Assembly: GCA_002286855.1 (NCBI GenBank)
Contig: NRSV01000171.1
Coordinates: 1,442 to 11,613, forward strand
From: Bipolaris cookei
Taxonomy: Eukaryota; Ascomycota; Dothideomycetes; Pleosporales; Pleosporaceae
DNA length: 10,172 nt
Direction of reading: 5' to 3'
The translations under genes were made by a program, and so were the position numbers. Below are positions 6,413-10,172 of this stretch, piece after piece. Below the pieces are notes generated by a model. That model did no database searches. It had not been told where the DNA came from and saw only the letters and a list, made by a program, of their open reading frames with translations. The first letter of the stretch is position 1, and the number at the start of each line of letters is the position of its first letter.

Positions 6413-7674
6413 CTCTTAGGGGAAAGGAAATGGTACTAAAATCAGAGTTGTTTTTCTTTTTTTTATTGTTTTTCTTATTTTTCTTTTCGTCTAGCCTTCT
6501 TGGCCTAGATACCACTTCCTTGTTCCTATCTTCGTGCTAGTAATAAAAGCTAGAATAGCTTCTATACCGCTCGTAGTGTGGAGTAAGAGTGGGAGTTTGA
6601 GTATTTTTTGGCCTAGTAGGAGCTGAGGTATCCGTGTCCTATCTTAAGAGAATAGAAAGAGCTTGAAATATCTCTTTTCGTGCCTCTAGGGATTGCTAGT
6701 TAGTCTTGGAGCTTTAGATCAAAGATAGCTCCGTAGCTAGTCTTCTTTTCTCTTGCTGTTTCCCTATATTTTCTCCACTCTTCTGCTTGGCTAGCTCTTT
6801 GGAGGAGTTTGATCTTGGTGCCTAGGAAGGCTAGGCTCGTTTGTAATTTTTTGGTGTTTGTTTTGTAGCTTCCTTGGCTAAGAAGTCTGCTTTTTCGTTT
6901 CCTTCGATATCTGCATGGCCTGGAGCCCATTTCAAGAAGATCTTTGCTTTTCTGTTCAGGATGGCTTTGGCTGCTTTTTGGCACCGAATCACCCACTGCT
7001 GGCCAGGCTTATCTGATAAACTCTGGAGCCTATAGATTGCAGCTTGGTTATCAGCGTAAACGTGGATATTTTGGTCTTTAGTGGCAGTTTTAGCAGTGTA
7101 TTCAAAGGCCGTTGTAATGCCTTCAAGCTCTCCATTGTAAACGAGTTGGTTGTCGCCTATATTCTTTGTCTCTGCGTATATTTCTTCTTGGTTTGGGTTA
7201 TAGACTGCTAAGCCCACTCCTATCCCATCTCCGTCTTTCGTTTTGGAGGTGTCTGAGTAGATTACTATAGAGTTGTCCTCTATTGTTTGGATATAATCTT
7301 TGTGCGTGGCTTCCTCTTCTTCTTTAGATTTCTTTGATATAGAGATGTTGTAGTTGAGAGAATCCCATGGTCTGAACCTATATGGGATGATCTTTTCTGT
7401 CTCTTGGATGGCTGGGATGGAGCTCGTGATGGCGTTTAGTTCTCTGGTCTTGTTCGGCCGTCTAGATGGCTGAAGGCTTGTTTTTTTGTAGCCGTGCAAT
7501 AGCTTTCGTGATTGGATGGGTTGAAGCTAGCTGTATAGCTCGCAGAGCGTATTTCCGATTCGTTTGGCTTAACCGTATCTCTGGTGACGGCAAGCTAGCT
7601 TCGATGCTTGTTGGGATAGCTGGAGCTGTTTTGAACACTCCTAGTACCATTCTGCAAGCTGCATTTTGCAGCTA
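6413..7674 (-). mobile_element. 5'-truncated LINE fragment with RNase H
   Basis: On the - strand this runs from the C-terminal end of a reverse-transcriptase ORF through an RNase H domain to a 3' untranslated region. The UTR contains an A-rich block (T-rich on the + strand, about 6447-6497) and ends ATTTCCTTTCCCCTAAGAG. The last 100 bp recur at 2222-2323. RNase H after the reverse transcriptase is characteristic of Tad1/I-type LINEs, the common fungal class. The 5' boundary is approximate; the neighbouring hAT sequence is recognisable from about 7717. Confidence 0.7.
6703..7671 (-). pseudogene. LINE ORF2 C-terminus: reverse-transcriptase end and RNase H
   Basis: Three frames continue one another. 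The first, from 7671 (stop at 7672-7674) to about 7470, reads LQNAACRMVLGVFKTAPA..IEASLPSPEIR, a typical LINE region after the reverse-transcriptase domain. The second, 7499-6831, is an RNase H domain with all expected residues: D83 (VIYSDTSKTKDG), E124 (VYNGELEGITTA), D150 (VYADNQAA), H195 (KWAPGHADIEG) and D205 (NEKADFLAKEA), numbered from the ATG at 7499. The third, from about 6840 to 6703, reads TSLAFLGTKIK and ends KLQD at a stop in 6700-6702. Frameshifts near 7470 and in an A-run near 6840 break it. The endonuclease and most of the reverse transcriptase are absent. It would have degraded RNA of the RNA/DNA hybrid during retrotransposition. Confidence 0.82.
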
Positions 7675-7813
7675 AGTTCTAGCATTGTTAGGAGTGCTAT
7701 ACTAACATTTTACTAAAAGCACTACTCTAAGGATGAGCACCACGACCCTAGAATGTTTCATGCGATTGAAATGGCCTGGATCATTCTCTACAAATACTAT
7801 ACTATGACCGACG

Positions 7814-8011
7814 TGTTAGAGAATAGTGGGGGCGAAGGTCGTGCAGGGCGAACTTCGTGGGTGGCGAAGGTCATGCAGGGCGACCCTCACGGACGGTGAA
7901 GGTCGTGCACGGCGACCTTCATGAGTGGCCGTGCCCAGCCACCGAATATTCAGTTAAATATACTCCCTCTCCCGCACTATCATAATTAGCCAATGTATCC
8001 ATCTTCCATCA
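7814..8011. mobile_element. solo-LTR-like insertion inside hAT transposase (198 bp)
   Basis: It begins TGTTAGAGAATAG and ends CTTCCATCA, with TG...CA ends as in Copia-type LTRs. Flanking 5-mers are CGACG (7809-7813) and CGATG (8012-8016), equal except for one transition. Removing 203 bp restores the hAT frame exactly (YYTMTD to ESPVFAAA), which supports the boundaries. It contains the 32-bp tandem units and an AT-rich TTAAATATA near 7954. No coding sequence is present. Confidence 0.65.
7831..7926. repeat. three 32-bp GC-rich tandem units
   Basis: Units at 7831-7862, 7863-7894 and 7895-7926 share the pattern GG(C/T)GAAGGTC(G/A)TGCA(G/C)GGCGA. Each can form a short stem, clearest in the third: GAAGGTC with GACCTTC around a 9-nt loop. 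GC-rich repeats inside an otherwise AT-rich LTR-like insertion may be a local expansion. With no unique spacers, this is not a CRISPR array. Confidence 0.85.
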
Positions 8012-8700
8012 CGATGAATCCCCTGTATTCGCCGCCGCCCTTCTTCTTGATCCTTCTCGCAGAGCTGCCTATATCCAGAAGAACTGGCCAAAGGCATGGA
8101 TTAAGCCCGCTATCGATGCCGCTTGTACATTATGGGATGAGAACTTCGAGGCGATACTCGTGCTAGACTCTTCTCCAGTTCTGTCATCAACGCCGCGGGC
8201 GGCAAAGCCTTCAAAGAAGCGTGGTGATGAGCTAGACCGGATTCTGAAGAATATGGAGGTAGCCACAGATGATCAGCGAGATGTCGATGATTTTAGGGTA
8301 TTCATTGAAAAATCTACATTCTGAATCGATTGTACGCTTCTCGAATGGTGGTGCTGTATCGAGCAGAGAACGAGCTATCCTAGGCTCAGCAAGATGGCTA
8401 TAACGATTCTATCTATCCCGGCACAGTCGTCAGAACCAGAGAGAACGTTCTCGGGCTCCAGAAAGACCTGTTCATGGGATAGATTAAGTCTATCATGCCT
8501 TGACATCCAGAGAATTGAGAGCATCGGCAGTTGGTTGCGAGAGGGCCATATCCGGCCCCTCCACCTCAATGGAATGGGTCTACCGATGGAGCCAGCAGTG
8601 GAGGTGGATGTGGAGGGGCTAGGTGACGAGGTTTTGAATGAGATTGAGTGGATGTAGGTACATATTGCTGTCATTTAGTCCATGGTTATATATGGTTATA

Positions 8701-9702
8701 ACGTATGTGGCAAGCGAGCGGCGCACCCCACCAACTTTGCTCACCTCTATAGGCATTTATCTCAACAACGTCGCAATATAATAAAGAGATCTTAATAAAG
8801 TAGAATAACTTACATACTACGGATCTTTCTTACATGTACGTGAGTTATAACCAGTCTCTCTACATCTACTACAGCGCGCTAGAGCCTGACGGCTAACACC
8901 TGATCGCTCTCCTCCTTGACGCTCTTCATGAGCAATCTGCTGATCAGCCTCACGCTGAGCGAGTAGATCCTCTCCAGCTCCCTTTTTTAGCACTCCTTAC
9001 TTCTGCATCCGCTTCTTCTTACGCTGCCTACGCTTTGTTCTGCTTCATTAGCCTTCTCAAGGCTAACTATCCGATCACGCATTAGCTCAGCCGAGAGCAT
9101 CATTACCCACTCACCACCACCTGGCTCAACTGCCTTTGGCTGGCCTCTCCTTTCTGACGTTGTAACTATAAGCTGAGTCGTAATCTTTCCCATCATAAAG
9201 CCAGCTTCGTCAAAGTTGTAGACGTCCTCGTCGCAGATGCCGTACTTGGCCTTTGTCTGCTCTACAAGCTCAACCCAGCTCTTAATTAGGACTGGACCTT
9301 CGCATAGAGCTCTCTGTCTATCGTAAGCGCGATTAAAACGCGTCGTAAGACTGTCTGTACGCTTAATAAAATTGGCTGGCCACTTCTGCCCAACCTGGCC
9401 AGCGCCGCGCGCAGCTAGGAGTCTATCGGCCGTATCACGCACAGCTGCGTAGGTAGGCTGAAATCCACGTAGATCTAGATCAAGTATATGATTAACTATC
9501 ACCTCCTCTTCTAGCTTGGTAAGCTTCTTTGAGTTAGGCTGGCAATCGCGTCGGGCAGGTATACCAGCGCGTCGACGGCGGAGCGTTGTTTCGGCTACGT
9601 TGAAAACTGCTGCAGCAGAACGATTACTTTGAATTTGCTTATTTGTAATAGAAGATAGGTGAGTAAAGTTGGTGGGGTGCGCCGCTCGCTTGCCACATAC
9701 GT
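8701..9702 (-). mobile_element. internally deleted pogo-like transposon (element P3)
   Basis: Two 46-bp terminal inverted repeats (8701-8746 and 9657-9702) match except at one base; both begin ACGTATGTGGCAAGCGAG. Each is flanked by TA (8699-8700 and 9703-9704). The 1002-bp element keeps the transposase N-terminal half and C-terminal tail but lacks the middle. Compared with P1, about 750 bp has been lost, so a parent near 1.75 kb is expected. It inserted about 40 bp downstream of the hAT stop codon. Confidence 0.92.
8817..9649 (-). pseudogene. pogo transposase remnant of P3: DNA-binding half joined to tail
   Basis: Reading on the - strand from about 9649, helix-turn-helix sequence (SAAAVFNVAETTLRRRRAGI) is followed by the CENPB-type region (KKLTKLEEEVIVNHIL, then WPANFIKRTD) and the first catalytic aspartate (YNFDEAGFMMG, codon near 9211). 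Near 9100 the sequence jumps from GGGEWVMM to AELMRDRIVSLEKANEA, the coiled-coil segment before the C-terminus. The second and third catalytic residues are therefore missing. The open frame ends at 8987 after a frameshift near 9037. Another frame continues LLAQREADQQIAHEERQ to a zinc knuckle, CSRCRETGYNSRTC, with the histidine replaced by tyrosine (TAT for CAT), and TAG at 8817-8819. The only upstream ATG in this frame (9712) lies outside the element. Close relative of P1. Confidence 0.85.
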
Positions 9703-9704
9703 TA

Positions 9705-10172
9705 CACTTCATGTTGTGGTGTCGATTTTGGTGTTCGGAGCGCGCGTTACGCCGGGCAGCACGGTACCATGTCTGTGCACCTCGCGCACGTATTCACCTC
9801 GTGCACGCGGAACACCATAGTCGCCTGTCGCACGCGTAGATGCGGTAAGAAAAATGGATGTTGTTGTTTGTCGCACGCGTACGTGCGGTGAATTGATGTG
9901 TGTATTGTGTGTGCTCTCTATTACAGTCACACTCCAAAAGTCTGTGCCGCTAAGCGCTCGGGCCACCATCACCACTTTTTTCCCACAATTTCAACGCTAT
10001 GCAACTCCACCAAACTAAGTCCAAAAATAATTTTGAAATAATCAAACTGTAGCTACAGATCTCAGTATTTTGTTTGATATCCTTTTGCTCTACGGACAGC
10101 GGCGAGGCGGCGCGGCATACTCAAAATTAGCTTCGTAATCAAAGAATCAGGTATGGCTGACCACGCCTCGCG
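9705..10172. other. right-hand flank, no gene recognised
   Basis: No coding region with support was found. Two related segments, 9827-9847 and 9870-9892, share GTCGCACGCGTA(GA/CG)TGCGGT; the second contains the hairpin CGCACG-CGTA-CGTGCG (9872-9887). The stretch just right of 9704 is presumably the hAT 3' flank displaced by P3, but no hAT terminal repeat is identifiable. An ATG at 10153 opens a frame that runs off the window and cannot be judged. Confidence 0.4.

Larger units (their letters stand above)
7717..8657 (+). pseudogene. hAT transposase, C-terminal part, LTR-interrupted
   Basis: Codons from 7717 read KHYSKDEHHDPRMFHAIEMAW then KYYTMTD (to 7812). After an LTR-like insertion the protein resumes at DESPVFAAALLLDPSRRAAY and runs in one frame to TAG at 8655-8657. 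The end holds the hAT C-terminal dimerisation motif, EWW...SIPAQSSEPERTFSGSR..DRLSLSCLDI...IGSWLREGHI, which joins transposase subunits. The final acidic segment is typical of fungal members. Lesions: missing N-terminus (zinc finger and most of the catalytic domain), the insertion at 7814-8011, and an in-frame TGA at 8322-8324 between IEKSTF and IDCTLLEWW. The 5' boundary near 7717 abuts the LINE fragment. The P2 MITE has hAT ends, but nothing here shows that this transposase mobilised it. Confidence 0.85.

Noticed and set aside
6349..6540. 63-codon + strand frame ending in a phenylalanine/leucine run
   Set aside because: The hydrophobic run is a translation of the T-rich LINE 3' tract, not a membrane segment.
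7831..7926. CRISPR-like array
   Set aside because: Units are contiguous with no spacers, and the setting is a fungal LTR-like insertion.
8069..8674. - strand frames at 8069-8266 and 8375-8674
   Set aside because: Both are antisense to the hAT transposase, whose + strand frame has clear domain motifs.
9709..9975. 88-codon - strand frame at the right edge
   Set aside because: No domain, low-complexity CpG and TACA/ACAC-type repeats explain the openness, and it runs into the P3 flank.

Overview
The window looks like part of a transposon-rich, gene-poor compartment of a filamentous ascomycete (Pezizomycotina) genome. The evidence is three fungal-type pogo/Fot1-like DNA transposons, a hAT transposase of the fungal type, a LINE fragment with an RNase H domain, several solo-LTR-like insertions, and one short gene with an ascomycete-style signal peptide and a probable 51-nt intron. 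No rRNA, tRNA, bacterial operon or CRISPR array was seen. The species cannot be named from this sequence.

Layout. At 1-2013 lies the 3' part of a pogo element on the + strand whose 5' end is outside the window. Its transposase is split by a 225-bp solo-LTR-like insertion (955-1179, target duplication ATCAC), frameshifted, and ends in a CCHC zinc knuckle; the knuckle region is tandemly duplicated (1670-1930). From 2086 to 3034 there are CAAG/CTTG repeats, a copy of a LINE-associated 3' repeat, and about 700 bp with no gene. A SINE-like element (3049-3410) sits between perfect 14-bp direct repeats and is split by a 187-bp LTR-like insertion. A small gene for a secreted cysteine-rich protein follows at 3623-3823, with a TATA box at 3505.

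A structurally complete pogo element (3982-6038, TA target duplication) has a - strand transposase. Its 3' end is interrupted by a 128-bp hAT-type foldback MITE (4218-4345) with a perfect 8-bp duplication, CATCTCGG. A second copy of the SINE-like repeat lies at 6184-6350. The 3' end of a LINE lies at 6413 to about 7674 on the - strand (reverse-transcriptase C-terminus, RNase H, 3' tail). A hAT transposase C-terminal half (7717-8657, + strand) is split by a 198-bp LTR-like insertion carrying three 32-bp tandem units. Next is a 1002-bp internally deleted pogo element (8701-9702, TA duplication, 46-bp terminal inverted repeats). The last 470 bp hold no gene I can support.

The elements form nested pairs, which gives a partial insertion order: each host element is older than the LTR or MITE inside it. 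Every transposase carries at least one disabling lesion, so none appears able to encode a full-length active protein here. The one plausible non-transposon gene is the small secreted protein, about 160 bp from an intact pogo terminus. That setting resembles the effector-rich accessory regions of plant- or insect-associated fungi, but a role as an effector is inference only.
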